From assembly GCA_903856725.1 (NCBI GenBank), contig CAIOCT010000115.1:1-64000 (forward strand): a DNA stretch of 64,000 nt, in the 5' to 3' direction. Positions 46,129-55,583 of the stretch are shown piece after piece; within the stretch, counting starts at the first letter, position 1, and the number at the start of each line of letters is the position of its first letter. The notes under the pieces are model-generated. The model had not been told where the DNA came from. It saw only the letters and a list, made by a program, of their open reading frames with translations, and did no database searches. This DNA is from an uncultured Verrucomicrobiota bacterium. GTDB lineage: Bacteria > Verrucomicrobiota > Verrucomicrobiia > Opitutales > Opitutaceae. Made by a program: the position numbers and the translations under genes.

Positions 46129-47115
46129 TTATTTACGTAAAGCATAGAGGGCCTGAAACTTCTGACCCATGTTAGCGGGGTGCATCAGCTGCATCAGCAT
46201 GCGTTTTCTAGGACTGAAACTGCCAGTCTCCGTGGTGGTTATGTGAGCGAGCACCTTGGCGGCATGGGCCATGAAAAAGCTTTCTTGGGAATCGACGCGG
46301 GTTTCCCCGAAACCGGCGCGAACCAGTCCATCTTCGAGCCAGTCCCAGCAAATATGGCAGGTGAGGTCTTGTTTGCCGGGGCGGGCGAGGAGGTCATTGC
46401 CCATTTTTTGGCGATGATAGGTCCGGCCGGTCCCGCTGGGGAGGTGTTCAGCCAGCTCAGGCCAGAATTTTCCGTAATCGAAGGCGATGAATAGCCCTTT
46501 CCAGTTTGGCCCAATGATGCGCTCTAGGATTGGGATAGTGCGCAGGGGCATATCAATGTGATAATTTTCCTCCGATTGTTTGGGGAGACGGTCCGTGTGG
46601 GCCGCAAGTTCAGGTGTTAATTCAGATAATTCAACTTCGCGTAAGGTGCGGCCGGCCAAGGCAACGCCGAGTTCGCGCCAGCGCCCTTGACGCCAGACGA
46701 CCCGGTGAAACGGTTGGGCGTCGAAGAGTTCGTTGGAGAACACGACAGCGTTGGGTGGGAGCACAAAGGGCTGGCCGAGGGAAATGATCTGATAACTGCC
46801 AAAAGGGTGGGCTAGGTTTCGTAAAATGCCACCGCCGGGTTCAGCCCCAATCTCGACAAACACGAAATCTGCTGGTTGGGCGGGAGCTAGCAGCTTAACG
46901 ACCGCGGCGATCACCAATTCCCCAAAGACGGGACTGAAGGTCGTGGAGGTGAAGAAGTCGGCTTTGTCATCACGGCCGACGCGCTTGAAGTTGCGCGTGT
47001 AATAGCCCGCGGTCGGGTGGTACATAGCCAGCTCCATGAAGCGGGCAAAAGATACGCCAGTGGCCGCCGTTGGCTCAGTAGCGAAGATTTCGAAAAAGTC
47101 GGAAGAGGAACCCAT
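46129..47115 (-). CDS. MidA/NDUFAF7-like SAM-dependent methyltransferase
   Basis: A 328-residue protein from the ATG at 47115. The N-terminal FARFMELAMYHPTAGYYT is the hallmark of the MidA (DUF185) family, and the SAM-binding segment reads FVEIGAEPGGGI, an altered form of the usual EIGPGRG. VFSNELFDAQPFHRVVW and FIAFDYGK follow. Eukaryotic homologues methylate an arginine of complex I subunit NDUFS2; the bacterial target is unknown. It is divergent from the S41 peptidase gene. Confidence 0.87.
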   Translation of the reverse strand: MGSSSDFFEIFATEPTAATGVSFARFMELAMYHPTAGYYTRNFKRVGRDDKADFFTSTTFSPVFGELVIAAVVKLLAPAQPADFVFVEIGAEPGGGILRNLAHPFGSYQIISLGQPFVLPPNAVVFSNELFDAQPFHRVVWRQGRWRELGVALAGRTLREVELSELTPELAAHTDRLPKQSEENYHIDMPLRTIPILERIIGPNWKGLFIAFDYGKFWPELAEHLPSGTGRTYHRQKMGNDLLARPGKQDLTCHICWDWLEDGLVRAGFGETRVDSQESFFMAHAAKVLAHITTTETGSFSPRKRMLMQLMHPANMGQKFQALYALRK

Positions 47116-47213
47116 TTGCCAATACAGGCAAATGTGCCCACTGAAAGCCATGACCAAACTATTTTTTACGCAATTGAAGTCTTGGGCTAATCCCTGACTC
47201 GCGGTCCGCTGTT

Positions 47214-48473
47214 ATGTTTAAACGTATCTTCTTCATCGGGGCAGCTATTTTGGCCAGTTATGGCCTCGGACAGTACGTGGCGCATTCAGGGGCACCCAGT
47301 TGGTGGCCGGACCGCACGCGGGACCAGAGTGTGCGCTATTATCGGGAGGTGCTGCAATTAGTACAGGAAGGTTTCGTGGGAGAGGCTCCCGCGGACTACG
47401 AAGAGCTCACCCGGGCGGCCCTTGAGGGCATGGTCAAGACCCTCGATCCGCATTCGCAATTTCTGCGAGCTGACGCATTTCAGGAAACAGAAGATGAGTT
47501 AACCAATGCTTTTGGTGGGGTCGGGATTCAGGTGGAGCAGCGGGATGGGCAAATTGTCATAGTCGCGCCTATCGCGGGTACGCCCGCCGAGCGCGCAGGG
47601 ATGTGGCGCGGGGATCGCCTGCTGCAAATTAATGGTGCGGTCTTAAAAAATCCGACGGTGGATAAAGTGATCAAGCTGGTCCGTGGCGCACCCGAGACAG
47701 AGGTTGCCTTAACTGTTTTTCGCCCTACGCAAAACCGGAGTCTCGAATTTAAGCTCAAGCGGGAGCGCATTCAGCTTAACAGTGTTCGCCATGCGGCTCT
47801 CCACGCGGGTGGCATTGGTTATTTGGCAATCACCCAGTTTAGCGAACGCACGGGCGATGAATTCAAAGCAGCGTTGACGGGCCTCGAGGCTACGGGGTTG
47901 CAGGCTTTGGTCATCGACCTGCGCAATAATCCCGGCGGGTTACTCGATGCCGCAATCGCGGTTTGTAATGAATTTTTTGAGCGCGATGAGCTCATCGTTT
48001 ATACTCAAGGCCGTACGCCGGAGTCGCGTGAGAGTTTTAAGGCGGATGGTCATCACATTCACCGAACTTACCCGATCGCGATTTTAGTCAACGGCGATAC
48101 TGCCAGTGCGGCTGAGATTGTGGCGGGGGCTATGAAAGATACGCGACGGGCGGTCATTGTGGGCGAGAAAACCTTTGGCAAGGGTTCAGTGCAAAGTGTG
48201 ATGCCTTTGCGGCATGGCGAAGGGCTGCGGCTGACCACGGCGCGTTATTATACGCCGAGTGGAATTACTATTCATGAGCGCGGTATTACCCCGCAGGTAG
48301 AACTTGAAGTTTCCGCAGAAGATGAAGCTAAGTTGCGCGTGCAACAATCGCGGCTCGATCTGACTGTCGCTGCGGAATTCCAAGAGCGATTTGGCTTTGT
48401 GCGCATCGAGGATTGGCAATTGAACGCAGCCGAGGAAGTGCTGGCGGGCGTGCTCTTGGCTCAGAAAAAATGA
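47214..48473 (+). CDS. Carboxy-terminal processing peptidase (S41, CtpA-like)
   Basis: A 419-residue periplasmic protease with an N-terminal signal/anchor (MFKRIFFIGAAILASYGLG). A PDZ domain spans about 100-172 (GGVGIQVEQRDGQIVI) and the catalytic domain has Ser298 in GDTASAAEIV and Lys323 in GEKTFGKGSVQ, the Ser-Lys dyad. Such proteases trim or degrade envelope proteins. The TsaD gene follows 75 bp later. Confidence 0.94.
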   Translation: MFKRIFFIGAAILASYGLGQYVAHSGAPSWWPDRTRDQSVRYYREVLQLVQEGFVGEAPADYEELTRAALEGMVKTLDPHSQFLRADAFQETEDELTNAFGGVGIQVEQRDGQIVIVAPIAGTPAERAGMWRGDRLLQINGAVLKNPTVDKVIKLVRGAPETEVALTVFRPTQNRSLEFKLKRERIQLNSVRHAALHAGGIGYLAITQFSERTGDEFKAALTGLEATGLQALVIDLRNNPGGLLDAAIAVCNEFFERDELIVYTQGRTPESRESFKADGHHIHRTYPIAILVNGDTASAAEIVAGAMKDTRRAVIVGEKTFGKGSVQSVMPLRHGEGLRLTTARYYTPSGITIHERGITPQVELEVSAEDEAKLRVQQSRLDLTVAAEFQERFGFVRIEDWQLNAAEEVLAGVLLAQKK

Positions 48474-48548
48474 TTACACCGACCCCTAGTCTGCCGCGGA
48501 GTGGGCTTGCGCGCCTTGCTTAGTCTCCACCAAATTAATGAGTAATCC

Positions 48549-49586
48549 ATGATTCTGGCACTTGAAAGTTCCTGTGACGAAACCGCGGTTGCCTTGTTTG
48601 ATCCGGGCCGCGGCTTGGTGGGCGAGTGGGTGCATAGCCAAATCACGTTGCATGAAATTTATGGTGGCGTGGTTCCCGAGCTCGCCAGTCGTGAGCATTT
48701 GCAGAATTTTGGTCCGCTATTGCGGTTGGCGCTTGCGCAGCAACCAGCCTCAGCCGTGACCAAAATTGCCGTGACGGCCGGCCCTGGGTTAGCTGCCTGT
48801 CTTGCGATGGGGCTGGCCACAGCTAAAAGTCTCGGCCTGGCCTGGAAGGTTCCTGTCGTGGGGGTGAATCACCTACGGGCTCATGCTTTTTCGCCGTTCT
48901 TGGGTTTGCACGCCAATCACCCCGCCACCTTTGAACCCGAGTTCGCTCGGTTGCTACCGCATCTGGGTTTGCTGGTGTCCGGTGGTAATACAATTTTACT
49001 CTCCATCGATGAATCGCGGCAGATTAAATTATTAGCGACCACGATGGATGATGCGGCGGGTGAAGCCTTGGATAAGGGGGCTAAACTCATGGGGCTCGGC
49101 TACCCGGGTGGACCCCAAGTGGAAAAATTGGCGGCGACCGGGCATGCGGCGGCATTTGAATTTCCTAAGGCAGTCGCGCAAAATGCTTCGCTGGAATTTA
49201 GCTTTTCCGGTCTTAAGACGAGTCTGCGTTACCAATTAGAAAAAATGTCCCCGGCAACCATTGAGCAACGGCGTCCGGATCTTTGTGCTAGTTATCAACG
49301 AGCCGTGTTTGAGTCGCTCGTGCGCAAGTCTCGGCTGGCTTTAGAGCGGGGCGTTTATCGCAGCTTTGGTTTGTCCGGCGGCGTGGCGAACAATCAGACG
49401 TTGCAGGCAGAATTGGGTAAGCTGGCGCGACAGCAGGGGGTGGTTTTTTGCCGAGCCGAGCCACGACACACGGGTGATAATGCCGGCATGATCGCCTTTG
49501 CTGCTTGGGTGGAGCGCGAGGTCGGGGGCGTTAATGTTTCCGGCCATGCGCTAGGAATTAATCCAAGCCAATCACTCGTTGGGTAA
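48549..49586 (+). CDS. tsaD: tRNA N6-threonylcarbamoyladenosine transferase
   Basis: A 345-residue enzyme placing the threonylcarbamoyl group on A37 of ANN-decoding tRNAs. N-terminal ALESSCDET, the metal ligands His108 and His112 in NHLRAHAFS, LVSGGNTILL, and GGVANNQTLQ with HTGDNAGMIA in the C-terminal half are all present. TsaB, TsaC and TsaE are not in the window. It converges with the uvrA genes 16 bp beyond its stop. Confidence 0.96.
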   Translation: MILALESSCDETAVALFDPGRGLVGEWVHSQITLHEIYGGVVPELASREHLQNFGPLLRLALAQQPASAVTKIAVTAGPGLAACLAMGLATAKSLGLAWKVPVVGVNHLRAHAFSPFLGLHANHPATFEPEFARLLPHLGLLVSGGNTILLSIDESRQIKLLATTMDDAAGEALDKGAKLMGLGYPGGPQVEKLAATGHAAAFEFPKAVAQNASLEFSFSGLKTSLRYQLEKMSPATIEQRRPDLCASYQRAVFESLVRKSRLALERGVYRSFGLSGGVANNQTLQAELGKLARQQGVVFCRAEPRHTGDNAGMIAFAAWVEREVGGVNVSGHALGINPSQSLVG

Positions 49587-49602
49587 GGCCACGCGCCGCG
49601 TT

Positions 49603-50808
49603 TCAGCGCCGCCTAACAACCGGGCTGGCTGATTTTAATTTTGCGCGAAGATACGGGGCCGTAGGGCTGCGCTTAACAGCTAACAAGCCGGCGAGTGGTC
49701 CCTGATAAATAATTTCGCCGCCGCGCGGTCCGCCGCCGGGTCCGAGCTCGATTACATAATCGGCTTCGGCCAGCAGATCGAGATGATGTTCGATCACAAT
49801 GACGCTATGCCCTTGCTCCACGAGGTTGTGCAGGACGCGAATGAGTTTCTCGCAGTCGCTAAGATGTAGTCCGATGGTTGGTTCCTCAAGCAGGTAGAGA
49901 TTGCGCACCGTGAGATCGTGCGAGCGTTCGCGAAAAGTCGGCAGACCCTTCGCCAACTCCGTAACAAGTTTGAGCCGCTGAGCTTCCCCGCCGGAGAGAG
50001 AGGGACTGCTTTGACCCAAGGTAAGATAACCTAGTCCGCAATCGATCATGAGTCGGCAAACTTGGGAGAGCTGTGAGTGAAAATCAAAAAACAGTGCGGC
50101 CTCATCGAATGACAAACGGAGCACTTGGCCGATGGTTTTATTTTTCCAAGTGATATCCGCTAGCTCCGGGCTATAGCGGGAGCCATTGCAGTCATCACAG
50201 GGCAGATAAGAGTCTGGCATGAAGGCCATCTCCAATTTGATCCGGCCTGCCCCGGAGCAAGTCGCGCAACGACCGCCCGCGGTATTGAAAGAAAAACGGC
50301 TGGCCGTGTAACCGCGCAATTTAGACTCGGGGAGAGTCGCAAAAAATTGTCTAATGAGGTCAAAAATTCCGAGATAGGTTGCCGGAGTGGAACGCGGAGT
50401 TTTGCCGATGGGATTTTGGTCAACCTCGATTACCGCTTTGAATTTACTGACCCCAGTGAGTTGGACAAAAGGCGCTGCAGACTTGGCGGTTGGGCCCTTT
50501 GCTTCAGCTGAAAATTTCGCCCAACGAACAAAATCTTTGCCGGTAAGATTAGCTTTACGGTGTTCAATTGCGCAGCTCACCGCGGGGTCGAGAATATCGC
50601 GAAACAGGGTCGATTTTCCCGCGCCACTAGGACCGCAGACCATGACGAGTCGTCCGAGGGGCAGTCGCAGCGATTGGTTGCGCAGATTGCGATAAGTTAT
50701 CCCTTTTAATTCTAGCCAAGCGACTGGGGTCGGGCCGGGCGCTGGCTGGGACTTGGGGCGCGGGATCGTCGCCTTCACTGATTCTATGGATCGATACGCG
50801 CCGCGCAA
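49603..50808 (-). CDS. uvrA: UvrA fourth ATPase module (3' part of a split double-length uvrA)
   Basis: A 401-residue frame holding one UvrA ABC2-type module: Walker A GPSGAGKST, a zinc finger CATC...CDDC, GLGYLTLGQSSPSLSGGE signature and a Walker B region LLEEPTIGLH, where Glu replaces the usual Asp. The only starts are TTG at 50808 and later GTG; no ATG is well placed. The frame overlaps the end of the 1568-residue UvrA by 25 bases and is offset by -1. Restoring one base in the A5G4 tract at 50821-50829 (minus strand) would join both into one 1962-residue protein. Read alone it is an incomplete UvrA. Confidence 0.9.
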   Translation of the reverse strand: MRGAYRSIESVKATIPRPKSQPAPGPTPVAWLELKGITYRNLRNQSLRLPLGRLVMVCGPSGAGKSTLFRDILDPAVSCAIEHRKANLTGKDFVRWAKFSAEAKGPTAKSAAPFVQLTGVSKFKAVIEVDQNPIGKTPRSTPATYLGIFDLIRQFFATLPESKLRGYTASRFSFNTAGGRCATCSGAGRIKLEMAFMPDSYLPCDDCNGSRYSPELADITWKNKTIGQVLRLSFDEAALFFDFHSQLSQVCRLMIDCGLGYLTLGQSSPSLSGGEAQRLKLVTELAKGLPTFRERSHDLTVRNLYLLEEPTIGLHLSDCEKLIRVLHNLVEQGHSVIVIEHHLDLLAEADYVIELGPGGGPRGGEIIYQGPLAGLLAVKRSPTAPYLRAKLKSASPVVRRR

Positions 50809-53800
50809 TGGGTGCGTGATCCCCTTTTTAAGGTAGCGGCCAGTGAGCGAAGCGGCATTTTTTTGAGCCGAGTGGGCGCATCGTTAGCGAGTACCGCGCC
50901 ACCGTGAATACCGGCGCCGGGCCCGAGATCGATAATCCGATCAGCCCGCTCCATGAGGCCATCATCATGTTCAACTACCAAAAGGGTGTTCCCTTTGGCG
51001 CGCAGCGCCTCGAGGGTATCGATGAGCTGATCGTTATCTCGAGCATGCAGGCCGATCGAAGGTTCATCGAGCACGTAGAGGACACCCGAAAGATTGGAAC
51101 CGAGTTGAGCGGCTAAACGAATGCGCTGAGCTTCTCCGCCCGAGAGTGTTTCCGTGGGGCGGTCCAGTTCAAGATAATCAAGACCAACCGACCCAAGAAA
51201 ACGAAGACGCTCTTCGATTTGCGGGATGATATCTTGCGTAATGAGGCGGCCGCGGGCCTCGAGTTGCAGATTGTGCAAAGTAATGAGCAGCTGATCAGGC
51301 GTGAGCCGACTTAAGGCGGGTAGCGTGACCGGTTCACCTTTTTTTAGCGGTAACTTGACGGCCCGGGCGATGCGGCTGAGGCGTTCGCCCTGACAAGTGG
51401 GGCAGAGTTGACCGTGCGCCGCCGGGTCATCGGGATCAAAGGAACGTAGTGCTTCCACTACTTCTGCTGGGCGCTCCTCATCTTCGTCGGGTTGCAGCAT
51501 CCATTCATAGATGCGGCCATGACCACGACAGGTCGGGCACCACCCTTTGGGGGAATTAAAGGAGAAATTTTTCGGGTCGAGAGAAGGAAAGGACTCTCCG
51601 GAGCTGATGTCCGTGCGTGTGGTGGAAAACCAAGAAAGAATTTGGCCGTTGGGGGTAAGTAAGAAGCAAGCGCCTTGGCCTAATTTTAGCGCGGTCGTGA
51701 GCGCAGTCGCTCGGTGGAGTGGTGGTGATGCCTTCAGATCGGCCACGACCACCTCGATGTCATGTTCTTTATAGCGATCGAGCTTCTGGAAGTTTTCGAC
51801 CCGGATGAGTCGTCCATCATTGCGCATTAAAGCGTAGCCTTGTTTTCCGATCCACTGAGCGATCGGTTCGTGGTGACCTTTGCGGCCGCGGATAAGCGGA
51901 GCGCAGAGGTAGAGGTGCTTCGCTTTACGCGCGGCCGGTTGGGCGATAACTTTTTCGAGGAGGCGTTGCAGTTGGGTGGGTGTCAACGGAGTCACGGCGC
52001 GGCCGGTTTCCGGATGATGCTGCACCCCGAGGCGGGCGTAGAGGAGGCGAAGATATTGCGCGACTTCCGTGATAGTCGCCACCGTAGATTTGCGGGAGCC
52101 ACGGGTGCTGCGCTGTTCGATGGCGACGGTGGGAGGAATCCCCGTGAGTCGATCAATATCAGGACGAGGAAGTTGTTCGACGAATTGGCGAGCGTAAGGC
52201 GACATCGACTCCATGAAGCGCCGTTGGCCCTCAGCAAAAATAATATCGAAAGCTAAGGTGGATTTCCCGGAGCCAGATACGCCAGTGACCACCGTGAGTT
52301 GGCGATGCGGAATCGTGAGCGAGATATTTTTTAAATTATTCTCTCGTGCCCCAATCACGGTCAACTCCGGTGCCGCGTGGCGCGGGCTGGCTTCATAATG
52401 CGCGACTGGCTCAGCCACGCGCCGTGCCGCGCTGGCTTGGTTGAGCTCACGATTGCTGAGCGCCTCGCGGAGAAAAGGCGAGGTGGCGGTAGTCGCGTGG
52501 GCCAAGTCCTCAGGAGTGCCCGCGAGCACAATGCGGCCGCCCTGGGCTCCGGCTTCGGGTCCGATTTCAAGAATCCAGTCAGCGGATTTAAGCACATCGA
52601 GATTATGTTCGATGACGATAATACTGTGGCCGCGGTCGACAATGCGCTGCAGCACAGCCAGCAGGCGTTTCACGTCGTGCCGGTGGAGACCGGTGGTCGG
52701 CTCATCAAGGAGCAGCAGTGCGCCGGGGGAGGATGGTGATGGCCGATTTTCGATTGCCGATTGGCGGGCAAGCTTCGGGAGAATTTTTTTAGCGCGGGAT
52801 TTTCCTTCAGCGGGTAGGACTGCCTCCTGACTGGTCTCGGATTTATCGGTGAACCCAGAGAGGTAGCGGATCAGTTTCAGGCGCTGGGCCTCTCCGCCGG
52901 AGAGAGTATTCAGCGGTTGCCCCAGGGGTAAATAGCCGAGGCCCACTTCCGCCAAAGCCGCGAGGCGTTGGTAGATTTTAGGATGCTCTGCGAAGAGTGG
53001 CAAAGCGTCGGCAATCGTTGTTGCCAGCAATGCGGCAACCGAGTGGCCCTGCCACGTGATCGCAAGTACTTCGGGCTTGAAGCGGCGACCTTCACAGACG
53101 GCGCAGGGGACAAATACATCAGAAAGAAACTGCATCTCAACCCGCTCACTACCCAATCCTTGGCAGTGGTCGCAGCGACCCTCGCCTGAGTTGAAGGAAA
53201 AACTGGACGCGTTGAAGCCGGCGGCTTCAGCTGCCGGGACGGCTGCATAAAGTTCACGAATTAATTCCCAAGCTTCACAATACAGAGCAGGATTCGAGCG
53301 CGGCGTGCGGCTGAGGGGTGATTGGTCGACGAGCACGACCTCGCTGAAAGCTAGATCAGACTGGATCGCTTCGATCGCGGCAGGATCATCGGTTAGCAGT
53401 TGGCGCTGGGCCAAAAGACCTTGGTGAATGACGTGATTGAGTAAGGTAGACTTGCCGGAGCCAGATATACCTGAGAGGCAGACGAAACGCTGCAGGGGCA
53501 GGCGAAAGCTAAGTGCTTGAATGTTGTGCTTGGTCGCGTGCTGAAAATTTAACCACGGGGCCGTTGAGGTGGGTCGGCGGGCGGGCGGAAGCTCGATTTG
53601 TTGCCGCCCTGATAGGTAAGCCCCGGTGAGGCTGTGGGGAGATTTAAGCAGCGCCGCGAGGTTGCCTTGAAACACGAGGTGTCCGCCCCGCGCACCCGGT
53701 TCCGGCCCGATTTCAATTAAATGGTCGGCCGCGCGAATCATAGCTTCATCATGCTCAACCACGACCACCGTGTTGCCGGCTGCCGTGAGGGTGCGAATGA

Positions 53801-55490
53801 TGCTAATCAGACGATCGATGTCGCGTGGGTGTAAACCGACGGAAGGTTCATCGAGCACAAACAGCGTATCGACGAGAGCTGTGCCGAGGCAGGAGGTCAG
53901 ATTGACGCGTTGTACTTCACCGCCGGAAAGGGTGCGGGAGGTGCGGTCGAGGGTGAGGTAGCCAAGCCCGACCTGTTCTAGATAGCGGAGTCGAGTAACG
54001 ATCGAGTCATGGGCTAAATCCCTTTGGTGGGCCGATGATGAGCTGGCTGGTGCAACGTTTGCCTCACTCGGCTTGAGCAGCGCGAGTAGGTTGCTGACCG
54101 GCAGTTGATAAAGTTGGGGCAGGGTATAACCGCGCCATTGCCAGCAGAGAGCTTCGGGTTGCAACCGTGCACCGTGGCAATCAGGGCATTGGTTGTAGGT
54201 GCGATAGCGCGAAAGAAAAACGCGCACGTGCATTTTGTAGGCACTTTTTTCCAGCCAGCGAAAAAATCCCTTTAATCCGTACCAATAATCCGGCCAGTGC
54301 TTTTCTCCCTCACTGTTATAACCGGGCTCACCTTCGATGACGTAAGCCTGTTGCTCAGGGCTTAGCGTGGCAAAGGGGACGTGCGTGGGGATGCCTTTTT
54401 TTTTGGCAAAAGATAAGAAGTCTTGCTTGGACTCACCGTAGACTTCGCTTTCCCACGGTTTGATTGCGCCCTCATCGATCGAAAGGGAGTGGTCGGGGAG
54501 GGCGAGACGGTAGTCGATTTCAATAATCCGGCCAAATCCGCGACATTTCGGGCAAGCGCCCAGTGGGGAGTTAAAAGAAAACATGCCCGGCGAGGCCGCA
54601 CGAAAGGTCCGACCGGTTCGGGGAGAATGTAGGCCTTGGGAGTAATGCCCTGCGGATCCAAGGGTGTCGGCAGTGAAGAGATAAATCTGGCCTTGGCCAA
54701 AATGCAGACAGGTTTCGGTGGCTTCTTGAAAACGTGCTTGGTGTTCTGCCGTGAGGATCAAGCGATCTTGGATAACCTGAACAAAGGGCCAGTCCTCTGC
54801 GGCTAAGGGGTCGCGCTCATCAGCCGAACTGGTCGCTAAGGTGGCCAGCAGGTCATCAATTTTATGCAGAGTCAGCGTTGCCGGCGGTACTTGCGGCCGG
54901 CCGTGGGTGGGAACCAAGACGCGGGTATAACCTTGGCCTTTAATGCTGGTGAGCATTTCCAGCCATGCGAGATTAGCTGGTCGCGTGATCCGAAAGCATA
55001 ATAGTAAGGTGACTGGCTGGGCGGATACTTGGAAATGGGCGGCGTAAGTTTTTTTCCAGATACTGGCGGGTGTATCATCTTCGACCGGTTCGCCGGTGGT
55101 GGGATCGTAGCAAGTGGCGACGTGACTGAACCAAACTTTGGCGAAATCGGTCAGCTCCGTCATGGTGCCAACAGTGGAGCGAGAAGTTTTGACCGTGTTC
55201 GTTTGCTCGATCGCGATCGACGGCCGAATATTTTCAATGGCATCGACCTTTGGTTTATCGAGAAGATCGAGAAATTGGCGGGTGTAGGCCGAGAATGTTT
55301 CGACGTAACGGCGCTGACCCTCGGCGTGAAGGGTATCAAAAACGAGCGATGATTTTCCGGCGCCGCTCAAACCGGTGACGACGATGTAGCGACCGAGAGG
55401 GAGGTCGAGGTCGAAGCCCTTGAGGTTGTGCTGGTGAACACCGCGAAGGCGGATCGATTCAGGCGCGGAAGAAGGAGGCACGGAGGGCAA
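50784..55490 (-). CDS. uvrA: Double-length UvrA, modules one to three
   Basis: UvrA recognises DNA damage and loads UvrB in nucleotide excision repair. This 1568-residue protein contains a full UvrA unit followed by the first half of a second. Unit A: Walker A GLSGAGKSS (40-48), LSGGE with DEPSVGLH, then a second ABC with SGSGKST near 675, zinc finger CDHC...CAVC near 770-793 and LLLDEPTTGLH. Unit B starts near 1045: GVSGSGKST near 1068, CPTC...CPTC, LSGGE and VLDEPSIGLH. The expected fourth module is in the next frame. Double-length UvrA of about 1800-1900 residues is known from Chlamydiae. Confidence 0.94.
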   Translation of the reverse strand: MPSVPPSSAPESIRLRGVHQHNLKGFDLDLPLGRYIVVTGLSGAGKSSLVFDTLHAEGQRRYVETFSAYTRQFLDLLDKPKVDAIENIRPSIAIEQTNTVKTSRSTVGTMTELTDFAKVWFSHVATCYDPTTGEPVEDDTPASIWKKTYAAHFQVSAQPVTLLLCFRITRPANLAWLEMLTSIKGQGYTRVLVPTHGRPQVPPATLTLHKIDDLLATLATSSADERDPLAAEDWPFVQVIQDRLILTAEHQARFQEATETCLHFGQGQIYLFTADTLGSAGHYSQGLHSPRTGRTFRAASPGMFSFNSPLGACPKCRGFGRIIEIDYRLALPDHSLSIDEGAIKPWESEVYGESKQDFLSFAKKKGIPTHVPFATLSPEQQAYVIEGEPGYNSEGEKHWPDYWYGLKGFFRWLEKSAYKMHVRVFLSRYRTYNQCPDCHGARLQPEALCWQWRGYTLPQLYQLPVSNLLALLKPSEANVAPASSSSAHQRDLAHDSIVTRLRYLEQVGLGYLTLDRTSRTLSGGEVQRVNLTSCLGTALVDTLFVLDEPSVGLHPRDIDRLISIIRTLTAAGNTVVVVEHDEAMIRAADHLIEIGPEPGARGGHLVFQGNLAALLKSPHSLTGAYLSGRQQIELPPARRPTSTAPWLNFQHATKHNIQALSFRLPLQRFVCLSGISGSGKSTLLNHVIHQGLLAQRQLLTDDPAAIEAIQSDLAFSEVVLVDQSPLSRTPRSNPALYCEAWELIRELYAAVPAAEAAGFNASSFSFNSGEGRCDHCQGLGSERVEMQFLSDVFVPCAVCEGRRFKPEVLAITWQGHSVAALLATTIADALPLFAEHPKIYQRLAALAEVGLGYLPLGQPLNTLSGGEAQRLKLIRYLSGFTDKSETSQEAVLPAEGKSRAKKILPKLARQSAIENRPSPSSPGALLLLDEPTTGLHRHDVKRLLAVLQRIVDRGHSIIVIEHNLDVLKSADWILEIGPEAGAQGGRIVLAGTPEDLAHATTATSPFLREALSNRELNQASAARRVAEPVAHYEASPRHAAPELTVIGARENNLKNISLTIPHRQLTVVTGVSGSGKSTLAFDIIFAEGQRRFMESMSPYARQFVEQLPRPDIDRLTGIPPTVAIEQRSTRGSRKSTVATITEVAQYLRLLYARLGVQHHPETGRAVTPLTPTQLQRLLEKVIAQPAARKAKHLYLCAPLIRGRKGHHEPIAQWIGKQGYALMRNDGRLIRVENFQKLDRYKEHDIEVVVADLKASPPLHRATALTTALKLGQGACFLLTPNGQILSWFSTTRTDISSGESFPSLDPKNFSFNSPKGWCPTCRGHGRIYEWMLQPDEDEERPAEVVEALRSFDPDDPAAHGQLCPTCQGERLSRIARAVKLPLKKGEPVTLPALSRLTPDQLLITLHNLQLEARGRLITQDIIPQIEERLRFLGSVGLDYLELDRPTETLSGGEAQRIRLAAQLGSNLSGVLYVLDEPSIGLHARDNDQLIDTLEALRAKGNTLLVVEHDDGLMERADRIIDLGPGAGIHGGAVLANDAPTRLKKMPLRSLAATLKRGSRTHCAARIDP
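50821..50829 (-). other. A5G4 homopolymer at the uvrA frame change
   Basis: On the minus strand the zero frame reads TTA AAA AGG GGA; the -1 frame is open from CTT AAA AAG GGG straight into the fourth UvrA module. The A-AAA-AGG heptamer is slippery-like, and a run of five A and four G is also a typical place for sequencing or replication indels. The two explanations cannot be separated from sequence alone. Confidence 0.7.
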
Positions 55491-55583
55491 GAAAGAGACG
55501 AATAGCTATAAAGCAAATAGAGCGTGGGGCGCCCTTAACGATGATCGCTCGAGCGTCGTCGTAGCAATTCAGCGGGCCGTAAG

